Positions 47,782 to 56,476 of a stretch of 64,000 nt of DNA are shown piece after piece; position 1 is the first letter of the stretch, and every line of letters starts with the position of its first letter. Source of the DNA: an uncultured beta proteobacterium. GTDB lineage: Bacteria; Pseudomonadota; Gammaproteobacteria; Burkholderiales; Burkholderiaceae_C. The position numbers were made by a program, and so were the translations under genes. Under the pieces are notes generated by a model. It was not told the DNA's origin. It saw only the letters and a program-made list of their open reading frames with translations, and made no database searches. The stretch is taken from NCBI GenBank assembly GCA_903828235.1, contig CAIKLM010000155.1, positions 23,610 through 87,609 on the forward strand, written 5' to 3'.

Positions 47782-48527
47782 ACGTTCATCATTGGAATGA
47801 CACGCTGTTCAGCTTTCGCACCACCCGCGACCCTGCACTGCGCTTTCGCAACGGGCACTTCGTGATGCTGGGCTTACCCGTCGAGGGCAAGCCATTGCTG
47901 CGCGCGTACAGCGTGGCCAGCGCCAACCATGACGAACACCTCGAGTTCCTGAGCATCAAGGTACCCAACGGCCCGCTGACCTCGCGTCTGCAGCACCTGC
48001 AGCCGGGCGATGAGCTCATCGTCGGGCGCAAGCCCGTAGGCAGCCTGGTGGTGGACGACTTGCGCCCGGGGCGGCATCTGTACCTGCTGTCCACGGGTAC
48101 CGGGCTGGCGCCGTTCATGAGCATCATCCAGGACCCCGAAACCTACGAGCGCTTCGAGAAGGTGGTGTTGATCCACGGCGTGCGCCTGGTCAGCGAGCTG
48201 GCCTACGCCGAATTCATCGAAAACGGCTTGCCGAAGCACGAGTTCCTGGGCGAACTGGTGCGCGACAAGCTGATCTACTACCCCACGGTCACGCGCGAAG
48301 CCTTCCGCCACCAGGGCCGCTTGACCGAGGTGATTGCTTCCGGCCGCCTGTCTGAAGACATCGGCCTGCCGCCACTCGACCCCGCTCACGACCGCGCCAT
48401 GATCTGCGGCAGCCCGGCCATGCTGGCCGACAGCTGCAGCCTGCTCGACGCGCGCGGCTTCCAGATCAGCCCACGCCAGGGCGAGCTGGGGGACTACGTC
48501 ATCGAACGCGCCTTCGTCGAGAAGTAG
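47751..48527 (+). CDS. fpr: Ferredoxin-NADP reductase
   Basis: A 258-residue FAD enzyme from ATG 47751; the ORF track offers TTG 47733. The FAD motif RAYSVASAN, the loop PLTSRLQHLQPGD, the NADPH-binding LYLLSTGTGLAPFMSIIQDPE and the C-terminal VIERAFVEK are those of bacterial Fpr. It would supply the FdxA-type ferredoxin and the flavoprotein with electrons from NADPH, or run in reverse. Its presence in the cluster argues that the flavoprotein acts with its own electron chain and not through quinones. Confidence 0.95.
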   Translation: MSHSGLERVLNVHHWNDTLFSFRTTRDPALRFRNGHFVMLGLPVEGKPLLRAYSVASANHDEHLEFLSIKVPNGPLTSRLQHLQPGDELIVGRKPVGSLVVDDLRPGRHLYLLSTGTGLAPFMSIIQDPETYERFEKVVLIHGVRLVSELAYAEFIENGLPKHEFLGELVRDKLIYYPTVTREAFRHQGRLTEVIASGRLSEDIGLPPLDPAHDRAMICGSPAMLADSCSLLDARGFQISPRQGELGDYVIERAFVEK

Positions 48528-48536
48528 CCGACTGCC

Positions 48537-49643
48537 ATGACCGCCGGGGACACGCAGGCGCCCGAACCGCCAGTGCAAGAGCGGCTTGAAAGGCCCCAGG
48601 TGTTGGCGCCAGGCGGGCCGCGCAGGCTGGCTGCCCGTTGGCTAGCTTGGCTGGCTGCACGCTGGCCCGGGCTGCTGCTGTGCGCGGTCATCGCCATGGC
48701 CGCCAGCCTCATCTCGCGCTTGCACGGTGGCCCGCAGCTGATGTATGCCTTGCTGCTGGGCGTGGCTTTCCACTTCCTCTATGCCGACCAGCGCATCCGA
48801 CCCGGGGTTGAACTGGCCACAGGCTTGGTCTTGCGACTGGGGGTGGCCTTGCTGGGCGCACGCATCACTTTGGATCAGATCGCCGCGTTGGGTTGGGGCA
48901 CCGCAGGGGCGGTGATGGCCTGCGTGCTGAGCACCGTGCTTGTGGGCGTCGGTCTGGCCCGCCGGCTCGGGCTGAGCCCAGCGCAGGGCTTCTTGTCCGG
49001 CGGGGCCACCGCCATTTGCGGTGCGTCTGCCGCATTGGCCATCGCAGCTGTGCTGCCGCGGGGTCGCGAGCAGGACCGGTTCACGCTTTTGGTGGTGGTG
49101 GCGGTCACCGCGCTTTCCACCGTTGCGATGCTCGTCTACCCGCTGATCGCGCACGCCTTGCAGTTGTCGCCCGCGCAGGCAGGTCTGTTTCTAGGCGGCT
49201 CGATCCACGATGTAGCGCAGGTGGTGGCTGCGGGCTACCTGTTGGGCTCCGAAACCGGCGACACGGCCACCCTGGTGAAGCTGTTCCGTGTGGCCTTGCT
49301 CGCGCTGGTGGTGGTGGCTGCGGCTACCGCCTTCCGCCCTGCTTTAGAAGACCACGGCTCCGATGCAAGACCAGGACTGCTGAAGCTGGTGCCCTGGTTC
49401 CTGTGGCTGTTCATGCTGTTGGTGCTGCTGCAGTCGGTACACGCCCTGCCGCCTGCGGCGCTGCCCGTGGTCAGCGAGGTCTCGCGCGACTGCCTGGTGG
49501 TGGCCATCGCCGCGCTGGGCATCAAGACATCTTTCCAGGCCTTGTTCCAGACCGGCTGGCGGCCGTTCGTTCTGCTGCTCGTCGAAACCCTCTGGCTGGC
49601 TGTGGCCTTGCTGGTGGCGGTGCTGATCGGGCTGCCGCGCTAA
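48537..49643 (+). CDS. YeiH-family putative sulfate/sulfite exporter
   Basis: A 368-residue membrane protein with about ten helices after a proline-rich cytoplasmic lead. The family signature LLGVAFHFLYADQRIRPGVELATGLVLRLGVALLGARITL is followed by GGATAICGASAALAIAAVLP and GGSIHDVAQVVAAGYLLG. YeiH-type proteins are annotated as sulfate exporters, and relatives accompany sulfonate catabolism where sulfite must leave the cell. It closes module A. Its presence is the main hint that the module's substrate contains sulfur, together with the TSUP permease of module B. Confidence 0.9.
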   Translation: MTAGDTQAPEPPVQERLERPQVLAPGGPRRLAARWLAWLAARWPGLLLCAVIAMAASLISRLHGGPQLMYALLLGVAFHFLYADQRIRPGVELATGLVLRLGVALLGARITLDQIAALGWGTAGAVMACVLSTVLVGVGLARRLGLSPAQGFLSGGATAICGASAALAIAAVLPRGREQDRFTLLVVVAVTALSTVAMLVYPLIAHALQLSPAQAGLFLGGSIHDVAQVVAAGYLLGSETGDTATLVKLFRVALLALVVVAAATAFRPALEDHGSDARPGLLKLVPWFLWLFMLLVLLQSVHALPPAALPVVSEVSRDCLVVAIAALGIKTSFQALFQTGWRPFVLLLVETLWLAVALLVAVLIGLPR

Positions 49644-49783
49644 GCACGTCCAAGGTGCGCTTGCACCTGTTAGGCGCTGGCCGCCACGTGAGCTGGTGCA
49701 CCAGACAGCGCAGCACCCCGAGAAAGCCCCTCAGAAGACGCCGCTGGGCGCGTCTTGGCACTGGCACGAAATTGGCTAGTCAC

Positions 49784-49795
49784 TTGTTATAACAA
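49784..49795. promoter_or_regulatory. Operator-like palindrome before module B
   Basis: TTGTTATAACAA is a perfect 12-bp palindrome, 37 bases before the ATG of the binding-protein gene at 49833, in an AT-rich pocket suitable for a promoter. It resembles the palindrome before GntR gene A. The likely binder is one or both of the paralogous GntR proteins. Confidence 0.6.
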
Positions 49796-49832
49796 CTTGA
49801 ACGCCATCCCAAAAACTCAACCCGAGGTTCAC

Positions 49833-50846
49833 ATGAGCAAACGTCTGTTCAGCTTCATCTTCTCGGTCTTGTGCATGCTGGCTTCAGCCGGCGTCCAGGC
49901 CCAGGGCAAACCACTGCGTATTGGCTTCCAAACCGGCGACATCAACGTGCTGTTGATGTACGCCAGCCAGACGGGCCAATTCGCCAAGCAGGGCATCGAA
50001 CTCAAGATGACACCCTTTCCTGCAGGTCCGGCCATGCTGCCGGCCCTGGCCGCAGGCGAAATTGACTTCGCGTGGATGGGTGAATTCCCGGCTGTCACCG
50101 GTTACTCCAACGGCATGCCCATCGAGATCCTGATGATGGAGCGCTTGGACTTCACCAACGTCCGCCTGGTGGTGAACCCGGCCTCCGGCATCCAGAAGCT
50201 GGCCGACCTGAAGGGCAAGAAGGTGGCCGTGTCCGTCGGCTCGACCAGCCACAACCACCTGCTCAAGGCCTTGGCGCCAGCCGGCCTGAAGCAGGAGGAC
50301 GTGACGATGGTCAACCTCTCGCCGGCCAACATGCCCCCAGCCTATGTGGCGGGCCAGGTGGATGCGGCGCTGACATGGGAGCCCAACGTGGGCTTGATGG
50401 AGAAGGCCGGAGCGCGCCCGATCGCCAGCACCCAGAGCCTGGGCATGATCACCGGCGGCATCTGGGTCGCGCGCCAGGCCTTCACCAAGGACAACCCCGA
50501 GACCGTCCAGGCCTTCCTGAAGGTTTGGCGAGACGCGCAGAAGGCCTATGCCAGCAACCCTGGCGATGTGCGCCAACACGAGGCCAAGCGGGTCGGCCAG
50601 ACCGCACAGGAGTTCGATGCCCTCATCGCCCGACAGACCGCCAGCCACCCGAGCTTCGAGCAACTGCTCACGGCCGATTTCATGGGCCCACCGGGCAAGG
50701 AGCTCGACTCCCGCCTGATGAAGCACCTGCAGGGCATCGGTGCCTTCCTGGTGTCTGAAAAGCGCATCAGCGCAGCCCCATCTGACTGGACGCGGCTGTT
50801 CAACACCCGGCCGCTTCAGGAGTTCCTGCGCGCTGAGAAGAAGTAA
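49833..50846 (+). CDS. NitT/TauT-type substrate-binding protein (module B)
   Basis: A 337-residue exported receptor with signal peptide MSKRLFSFIFSVLCMLASAGVQAQ. The mature part reads PLRIGFQTGDINVLLMYASQTGQFAKQGIELKMTPFPAGPAMLPALAAGEIDFAWMGEFP, typical of aliphatic-sulfonate and taurine-type receptors. The second lobe has KLADLKGKKVAVSVGSTSHNHLLKAL. The gene opens a transcription unit with its own palindrome. Its permease and ATPase lie after an intervening M20 peptidase gene. Confidence 0.93.
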   Translation: MSKRLFSFIFSVLCMLASAGVQAQGKPLRIGFQTGDINVLLMYASQTGQFAKQGIELKMTPFPAGPAMLPALAAGEIDFAWMGEFPAVTGYSNGMPIEILMMERLDFTNVRLVVNPASGIQKLADLKGKKVAVSVGSTSHNHLLKALAPAGLKQEDVTMVNLSPANMPPAYVAGQVDAALTWEPNVGLMEKAGARPIASTQSLGMITGGIWVARQAFTKDNPETVQAFLKVWRDAQKAYASNPGDVRQHEAKRVGQTAQEFDALIARQTASHPSFEQLLTADFMGPPGKELDSRLMKHLQGIGAFLVSEKRISAAPSDWTRLFNTRPLQEFLRAEKK

Positions 50847-50884
50847 AGCACAGGGCCGACCTTTCACCACCGACAGACACCACC

Positions 50885-52186
50885 ATGAGCACCGCAGAAT
50901 TCCCGAACTTGACGCCCCTGCAACGCCAGATCGTGCAGAGCATCCGCCATGAAGATTGGCTGGCGCTGACTCAGGAACTGGTCGTCACCGGCCAGCCGGA
51001 TTCGGAGAACCCGCTGGACCCGGACATGCCCTCCGGCTCCGAAGAGAAGATCGCACTGCTGGTGGCCGACAAGCTGCGGCAACTCGGTCTGGACGTCAGC
51101 TTGCATGCCAAGCAACCGGGTCGGCCGAACGTCATCGGCACGTGGAATGGGGCGCAGCCAGGGCCCACGTTGATCTTGAACGACCACCTGGATGTCTACC
51201 CCGCGGGTGATCCAACGGGCTGGACCGCCACTGGAGGCAACCCCTATGCACCCACCGTCACCGGCGACCGGCTCTATGCCCGAGGCACCTCCGACACGCG
51301 GGGCAACCTGGCCTGCACCCTGCTGGCCGTGAAGGCCTTGCGCGATGCCGGCGTCGAACTGCACGGCACGCTCAAGTGCATCTACACGGTCGACGAAGAG
51401 AAGCATGGCCCCAACGGCGCCATCTACCTGCTGGAAGAACTGGGCATCACCGCCGACTACGAGATCACGGCCGAGCCCAGTGGTTGGACACGCGCATCGG
51501 GTGAGTGGGGCATCGGCATTGCCGTGGCTCACTCGGGCAATTGCCTGATCGAGTTGCGCACCGAAGGCACCAAGTCACACCTGTGGCGGCCGGATACCGG
51601 CGTGAACGCCATCAGCAAGATGGCCACGTTGATCGGCGCGCTCGAGAAGCTCCCGCTAACCCATCCGAAGCCTGAGCTCTATGGAGGAACGCAGCCGATG
51701 GTGTGCTTCACCCGGCTGCGCGCGGGGGTCCCGCGAGAGATGCAGTTCACACCCGCGGAATGCACCGCCATTGCCGCGGTGGTGGGTCTCGTCCCCGGCA
51801 TGACGATGGACTCCATCCTGCAAGACGTACAACGCGAGATCGATCGGCTGGCCGCAGCCGATCCCACGCTGGTCGCCAGCGTGCGACAGGTGCCCAACTC
51901 CTTGTTCGTTCCCGCAACCTTGGAGGTACCCACAACGCAGGAGCCCGTGGCATCCTTGACCCAGGCCTACCGTCAGGTCCTGGGCGAGGCGCCGGCGTAC
52001 TACCGCAAGAACGCCTACTGCGACACCATCCGCTTCTCGCATGCCGGCATTCCGTCGGTGACTTTCGGGCCCGGCGAAGACGGGTGGCCGCCCACCAACG
52101 AGTACATCCACACGCCCAAGGCGGTGCCGGCCGCCCAGGTCATGGCGTTGGCAATGCTGCGGCTTCTGGGTGCCGAAGATGCCTGA
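50885..52186 (+). CDS. M20 family metallopeptidase (ArgE/DapE/ACY1 type)
   Basis: A 433-residue dizinc hydrolase. Metal and catalytic positions are visible: LILNDHLDVYP (H101, D103), RGTSDTRGNLA (D137) and TVDEEKHGPNG (E171, E172). A late histidine lies in NEYIHTPKA. The family removes N-acyl groups or cleaves small amide bonds of amino-acid derivatives. Being inserted between a receptor gene and its ATPase gene, it probably acts on the imported compound or its first product. No signal peptide is present, so it is cytoplasmic. Confidence 0.92.
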   Translation: MSTAEFPNLTPLQRQIVQSIRHEDWLALTQELVVTGQPDSENPLDPDMPSGSEEKIALLVADKLRQLGLDVSLHAKQPGRPNVIGTWNGAQPGPTLILNDHLDVYPAGDPTGWTATGGNPYAPTVTGDRLYARGTSDTRGNLACTLLAVKALRDAGVELHGTLKCIYTVDEEKHGPNGAIYLLEELGITADYEITAEPSGWTRASGEWGIGIAVAHSGNCLIELRTEGTKSHLWRPDTGVNAISKMATLIGALEKLPLTHPKPELYGGTQPMVCFTRLRAGVPREMQFTPAECTAIAAVVGLVPGMTMDSILQDVQREIDRLAAADPTLVASVRQVPNSLFVPATLEVPTTQEPVASLTQAYRQVLGEAPAYYRKNAYCDTIRFSHAGIPSVTFGPGEDGWPPTNEYIHTPKAVPAAQVMALAMLRLLGAEDA

Positions 52187-53018
52187 TGCCGAACTGGAGA
52201 GCGCCCGCCGACAGCCCGACTTCGACGCTGCGATTCCCGGGTGTACCGAAACGCCGCGCGAGGTGCTGAGGTTCGACCGGGTCGGCCTCTCGTACGACAG
52301 TCGCCCGGTCCTGCAGGACCTGTCGTTCTCGGTGAAGGCGGGCGAGACGGTCGCTCTGTTGGGGCCCTCGGGCTGCGGCAAGACCACGTTGTTGAACATC
52401 GTGGCCGGCTTCCTCAAGCCCAGCGCGGGCGTGGCCTTGTGCAACCAGCGTGAGATTGCCGGTCCGGGACCGGACCGTGGGGTGGTGTTCCAATCCTATG
52501 CACTCTTCGACTGGATGACGGTCGAGGACAACATCGCCTTCAGCCTGCGCTGTGCCGGGCGTCCAAGGGCTGAGCAGCAGGACGTTGCCCGCCGCATGGC
52601 TGCATTGGTCGGGCTGGCAGGCTTCGAGAAGTCGTACCCATACCAGCTCTCTGGCGGCATGCGTCAGCGCTGCGGGCTGGCGCGCGTGCTGGCCGCCGGC
52701 CCCAGCGTGATGCTGATGGACGAACCATTTGCCGCCGTGGACGTGCAAACCCGCGAGACTTTGCAGGAAGAGATCCTGCGCATTCAGGCCACAACCGGTT
52801 GCACCATTCTCTTTGTCACCCACAGCATCGACGAGGCCGTGTTCTTGGGCAGCCGGATCTTTCTGATGTTGAAGGGCCGCCTCGGGGCCTTTGACGAATT
52901 CGCGGTGAACCTGCCGCTGCCCCGTGAGCAGAGCGACAACCGCCTGCACGCCGAGTTTCTATCTGTTCGTGAACGTGTTTACCGTGCCATGCGTCATGCG
53001 CCCGGCAAAGAACACTGA
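52179..53018 (+). CDS. ABC transporter ATP-binding protein (module B)
   Basis: A 279-residue ATPase from ATG 52179, overlapping the peptidase gene by eight bases; GTG 52170 is an alternative. Walker A is GPSGCGKTT, Q-loop VFQSYALFDWMT, signature LSGGMRQRCGL, Walker B VMLMDEPFAAVDV, H-loop VTHSIDEAV. It belongs to the SsuB/TauB group and pairs with the permease encoded next. Confidence 0.95.
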   Translation: MPDAELESARRQPDFDAAIPGCTETPREVLRFDRVGLSYDSRPVLQDLSFSVKAGETVALLGPSGCGKTTLLNIVAGFLKPSAGVALCNQREIAGPGPDRGVVFQSYALFDWMTVEDNIAFSLRCAGRPRAEQQDVARRMAALVGLAGFEKSYPYQLSGGMRQRCGLARVLAAGPSVMLMDEPFAAVDVQTRETLQEEILRIQATTGCTILFVTHSIDEAVFLGSRIFLMLKGRLGAFDEFAVNLPLPREQSDNRLHAEFLSVRERVYRAMRHAPGKEH

Positions 53019-53026
53019 GGCCTTTG

Positions 53027-53842
53027 ATGAGCTCCACCTCCAGCCCGGTCCCGGGCAATTCCACTGAGCGACGCGAACGCCTTGCCTACCTCGTCCTGGC
53101 GGCTCTATCGCCGTTGTTCCTGCTGGGGGTGTGGGTGCTGGCCACGCAGCAGGGTTGGGTGCGCAGTGTCTTGCTCCCCAGCCCGGCTGACGTGTTCACC
53201 ACGCTGCAGGAGATGGTCACGCAGGGCTATGGCGGCATTGGCCTGGCAACGCACATTGGTGCCAGCCTGATGCGCGTAGGCACGGCCTTTGTGGCTGGAT
53301 CGCTGCTGGGCATCACCATCGGCATGTTGCGTGGACGCGTGGCGCCCATCGATGCCCTCTGGCTGGTGCCGTCCGAACTCTTGCGCCCGATTCCGCCGCT
53401 GGGCTTGATTCCCTTGTTCATCCTCTGGTTCGGCATCGGCGAGATGTCCAAGATTCTGCTGATCTTTCTGTCGGTGTTCCTGATCATGATGATCAATGCC
53501 CAGGCCGGCGCCCGCAGTTGCGGACAAGACGCATTGCGTGCAGCGCAGACGTTGGGCGCCAATCGGATCCAGATCTTCCGACATGTCGTGCTGCCATCGG
53601 CGTTGCCACAGATCGTGACCGGCCTGCGGGTGGCGCTGGGCACCGCGCTGTCGATCCTGGTGGCATCGGAACTGCTAGGAGGCGACCGCGGGCTTGGCTT
53701 CATCGTGCTCGATGCGAGCAATTTCTTCCGCACTGCGCATGTGTTTGCAGGCATCGCGATCATCGGCGCGATCGGGCTGATCAGCGACAGGTCCCTTGCC
53801 ACCCTTGGGCGGCGGTGGGTTCACTGGGAGGGCAAGCGTTGA
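53027..53842 (+). CDS. ABC transporter permease (module B)
   Basis: A 271-residue SsuC/TauC-type permease from ATG 53027 (TTG 53024 is the ORF-track start). It has six membrane helices, with ASLMRVGTAFVAGSLLGITIGMLRGR, SELLRPIPPLGLIPLFILWFGIGEMSKILLIF and the coupling loop GANRIQIFRHVVLPSALPQIVTGLRVALG. It completes the module B importer. A possible TTG start of the second GntR gene lies inside its stop. Confidence 0.93.
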   Translation: MSSTSSPVPGNSTERRERLAYLVLAALSPLFLLGVWVLATQQGWVRSVLLPSPADVFTTLQEMVTQGYGGIGLATHIGASLMRVGTAFVAGSLLGITIGMLRGRVAPIDALWLVPSELLRPIPPLGLIPLFILWFGIGEMSKILLIFLSVFLIMMINAQAGARSCGQDALRAAQTLGANRIQIFRHVVLPSALPQIVTGLRVALGTALSILVASELLGGDRGLGFIVLDASNFFRTAHVFAGIAIIGAIGLISDRSLATLGRRWVHWEGKR

Positions 53843-53874
53843 GCGCGCAGCCTCGGCTGAAGCCCGCCCGGCGC

Positions 53875-54618
53875 ATGGTCGGTGCAGCCGCCTTGCCGTT
53901 TCACGCTCAAGTGCGGGAATCGCTGCGTGCCCGCATCCTGGACGGCAGCTGGCTGCCCGACCAGCAGTTGCCTTCGGAGCACGAGATGACGGCGCTGTTC
54001 GCCGTCAGCCGCATCACTGTCCGACAGGCCTTGCAAGACCTGCAGAACGAGGGGCTGATCTACCGCCTTCACGGCAAAGGCACGTTCGTCTCGCGCCCGC
54101 ACGCCACGCAGGACCTGGTGCGACTGCAAAGCTTTGGCGAGGCCATGCGGCCGTTGGGCTATCAGACCTTCAACAAACTGGTCAGCGTGCGCGATATCGC
54201 GCCTCCCGCCGCCGTGGCAGAGCGCATGGGCACCAAACGGGGCAGCCAAGTTTGCGAGATCACCCGGGTGCGATTCCTGAACAAGGAGCCGGTGTCACTG
54301 GACATCAGCTACTTCGCATTGCCGATAGGACGCCGGCTGGCATCGCATGACCTGACTGGCCGCGATCTCTTCGTCATCCTCGAGCAGGACCTCGGGCTGC
54401 GGCTCGGCCACGCTGAAATGGTCATCGGCTCACAGCTCGCCGAGGAAGGCCAAGCTCGTCTGTTGGGTCTGCAACCAGGGGCAGCGCTGCTGCATGTCGC
54501 CCGCCTCACCTGTGACGACAAGGGCCACCCTTTGGTCTGCGAGCACCTGTTCCATCGAGGCGACTCGTATCACTACCGCCTCCGCGTGGATCGCAACGTG
54601 CCCCCCGGGGCAGCTTGA
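53875..54618 (+). CDS. GntR-family regulator, HutC/UTRA type (module B)
   Basis: A 247-residue regulator from ATG 53875 (MVGAAALPFHAQVRESLRARILDG); TTG 53839, overlapping the permease stop, would add 12 residues. The winged helix MTALFAVSRITVRQALQDLQNEGLIYRLHGKGTFVS and the UTRA domain ending FHRGDSYHYRLRVDRN align along their length with GntR A. The two are paralogues, by eye about half identical. It presumably controls module B, perhaps through the TTGTTATAACAA site, and cross-talk with module A is likely. Confidence 0.92.
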   Translation: MVGAAALPFHAQVRESLRARILDGSWLPDQQLPSEHEMTALFAVSRITVRQALQDLQNEGLIYRLHGKGTFVSRPHATQDLVRLQSFGEAMRPLGYQTFNKLVSVRDIAPPAAVAERMGTKRGSQVCEITRVRFLNKEPVSLDISYFALPIGRRLASHDLTGRDLFVILEQDLGLRLGHAEMVIGSQLAEEGQARLLGLQPGAALLHVARLTCDDKGHPLVCEHLFHRGDSYHYRLRVDRNVPPGAA

Positions 54619-54650
54619 GAAAGAGGGCATACGGGTCACAATCGGCGGTC

Positions 54651-55376
54651 ATGTCGGCCAGAGCCACGACCCGGAAACAGAGCGGCGCCCAGTTTCAACA
54701 GGCCACGCTGCTGGCCGCCGAAGCCGCAAACGCTGCGCTTCCGCCCAATCTGCTCGCTCGCCTGAGTGATCCCGCGCGGCAGGCCGTCCTGGCGCTCGGC
54801 CGTCGCCGCGACTATGCCGCCGGTGATCTGCTTTTCCGGCAGGGCGATCATCACGACGGCGTCTTTCTCATCGATGAAGGACTGGTGCGATCCTGCTACC
54901 TGTCCGAAGACGGCCGCGAGCTGACGTTGGGCTACTGGACGGCCGGGCACTATGTGGGTGCGCCACAGATGTTCGGCGGCGGTCGCCACGCGTGGACGTC
55001 GGCGGCGGAGTCGGCGACCCGCTGCCTGTGGCTGCCGGGCCCGCAGCTGCGCACCCTGGCGTTGGAATGGCCTGAACTGGCGCTGGCGCTGATCGACGCA
55101 CTGGTGCACAAGTCGCAGTGCTACTGTGCACTGCTGCAGCTGCTGGCAACACAGTCGATGCGCACACGTCTGGCGAGACTGCTGACCATGCTGGCTGCGC
55201 GTGAGGTCGGCTCATGCACCCAGCTCAGCCACGGTCAGATGGCCAGCATGATCGGCTCGACGCGCCAGTGGGTCTCGCAGACCCTGGCACGCTTCGCTGA
55301 GGAAGGCTTGATCGTCAAGGAATCCGATGGCGGGATCCGCGTGACCCAGCCGCAACGGCTGGCCCAACTGCGTTGA
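54651..55376 (+). CDS. Crp/Fnr-family transcriptional regulator
   Basis: A 241-residue protein from ATG 54651 (MSARATTRKQSG). A cyclic-nucleotide-binding-type beta roll spans residues 50-150 (RRRDYAAGDLLFRQGDHHDGVFLIDEGLVRSCY). The helix-turn-helix is LSHGQMASMIGSTRQWVSQTLARFAEEGLI. No N-terminal cysteine cluster is present, so it is not an oxygen-sensing FNR; the ligand is unknown. It follows GntR B by 32 bases and precedes the Bug / amidase genes, which are its probable targets. Confidence 0.9.
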   Translation: MSARATTRKQSGAQFQQATLLAAEAANAALPPNLLARLSDPARQAVLALGRRRDYAAGDLLFRQGDHHDGVFLIDEGLVRSCYLSEDGRELTLGYWTAGHYVGAPQMFGGGRHAWTSAAESATRCLWLPGPQLRTLALEWPELALALIDALVHKSQCYCALLQLLATQSMRTRLARLLTMLAAREVGSCTQLSHGQMASMIGSTRQWVSQTLARFAEEGLIVKESDGGIRVTQPQRLAQLR

Positions 55377-55398
55377 AGGCGCGCGTCGGGCGCGAGCT

Positions 55399-55410
55399 GC
55401 AATTAGTTGC
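55399..55410. promoter_or_regulatory. Possible Crp-type half-dyad before Bug gene
   Basis: GCAA-TTAG-TTGC lies in the 107-bp gap between the Crp-type regulator gene and the Bug gene, in the only AT-rich pocket there. A nearby GGGAAA...TTTCCC pair is also present. Assignment to the Crp-type regulator is positional only. Confidence 0.25.
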
Positions 55411-55483
55411 TGGTCCGGGGAAAGCCGAGCCGAGACACTTCTTCTAGGCGGGCGTTTTCCCGTGGCAACGAAGAGGCTTTCCC

Positions 55484-56473
55484 ATGCTGGCTCCGCGCCG
55501 ATCGATTTCAAGGCGTCTTTGGTGTCTCGCAGCCATGACGCTCGCTTGGCCGGGCGCGATGGCTTGGGCTCAGGACTATCCGACTCGACCCATCACGCTG
55601 GTGGTGCCTTACCCACCCGGAAGCGCCACGGACATCCTGGCGCGCTTGCTGGCGCCCAAGCTGTCGGAGTCCACCAAGCAGAACGTGATCGTCGAGAACA
55701 GGGGCGGTGCGTCCACCAATCTGGGCACGGAGCACGTTGCACGCGCAGCGCCTGACGGCTACACCATCCTGATCCAGGCCCCCAACATCGCCACCAACGA
55801 GTTTGCGTTCAAGAGCCTGCGTTGGAAGCGTGACGACTTCGCACCGGTGAGCCTGCTGGTGCGCTGGTCCAACGTCCTGCTGGCCGGCCCGTCGGCCCCG
55901 GTGCGGGACTTCAAGCAACTGGCCGCGGCCAGCAAGGCCAACCCGGCCGCGTACAACTACGGCTCGCCGGGCGTGGGCTCGCTGTCTCACTTGGCCATCG
56001 AGATCCTCAAACAACGCGGGCACATCACCATCGAACACGTGTCCTTCACCGGGCCGGGGCCGATGATGACCAGCCTGCTCGGCGGGCACATCCAGTACGG
56101 TGCAACCAACCCAGCCAACTTCATCTCTCACTTGCGCGAAGGCAAGCACAAGCTGACACCCTTGGCCGTGCTGGGCTCGCAGCGCGAAGCTGCGCTGCCT
56201 GATGTACCGACGCTTGCAGAGCTGGGCATAACTGGCGTCGAGTCCTATGGGTGGCTTGGCGCTCTGGTGCCGGCGCGCACGCCTCCGTCGGTCGTTGCCC
56301 GGTTGAATGCCGAGTTCCTGAAGGCCTTGAGGTCGCCCGACGTGCAGGAGCGGTTGAAGGCCAGCTACCTCGAGCCCCTGGGCGGCACGCCCGAGGACTT
56401 CGGCCGCTTCATCGAGTCCGAACACAAGAAGTGGGGCGACGCCGCCCGGGCTGCCGGCATCCAGCCGGAATGA
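55484..56473 (+). CDS. Bug-family (TTT-type) substrate-binding protein
   Basis: A 329-residue exported protein with signal peptide ISRRLWCLAAMTLAWPGAMAWAQ and the Bug signature DYPTRPITLVVPYPPGSATDILARLLAPKLSE. The central block AYNYGSPGVGSLSHLAIEILKQ is also typical. Like most Burkholderiales Bug proteins it has no TctA/TctB partner nearby. It starts the hydrolase unit and may bind the compound that these hydrolases degrade. The amidase gene begins three bases after its stop. Confidence 0.92.
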   Translation: MLAPRRSISRRLWCLAAMTLAWPGAMAWAQDYPTRPITLVVPYPPGSATDILARLLAPKLSESTKQNVIVENRGGASTNLGTEHVARAAPDGYTILIQAPNIATNEFAFKSLRWKRDDFAPVSLLVRWSNVLLAGPSAPVRDFKQLAAASKANPAAYNYGSPGVGSLSHLAIEILKQRGHITIEHVSFTGPGPMMTSLLGGHIQYGATNPANFISHLREGKHKLTPLAVLGSQREAALPDVPTLAELGITGVESYGWLGALVPARTPPSVVARLNAEFLKALRSPDVQERLKASYLEPLGGTPEDFGRFIESEHKKWGDAARAAGIQPE

Positions 56474-56476
56474 AAC

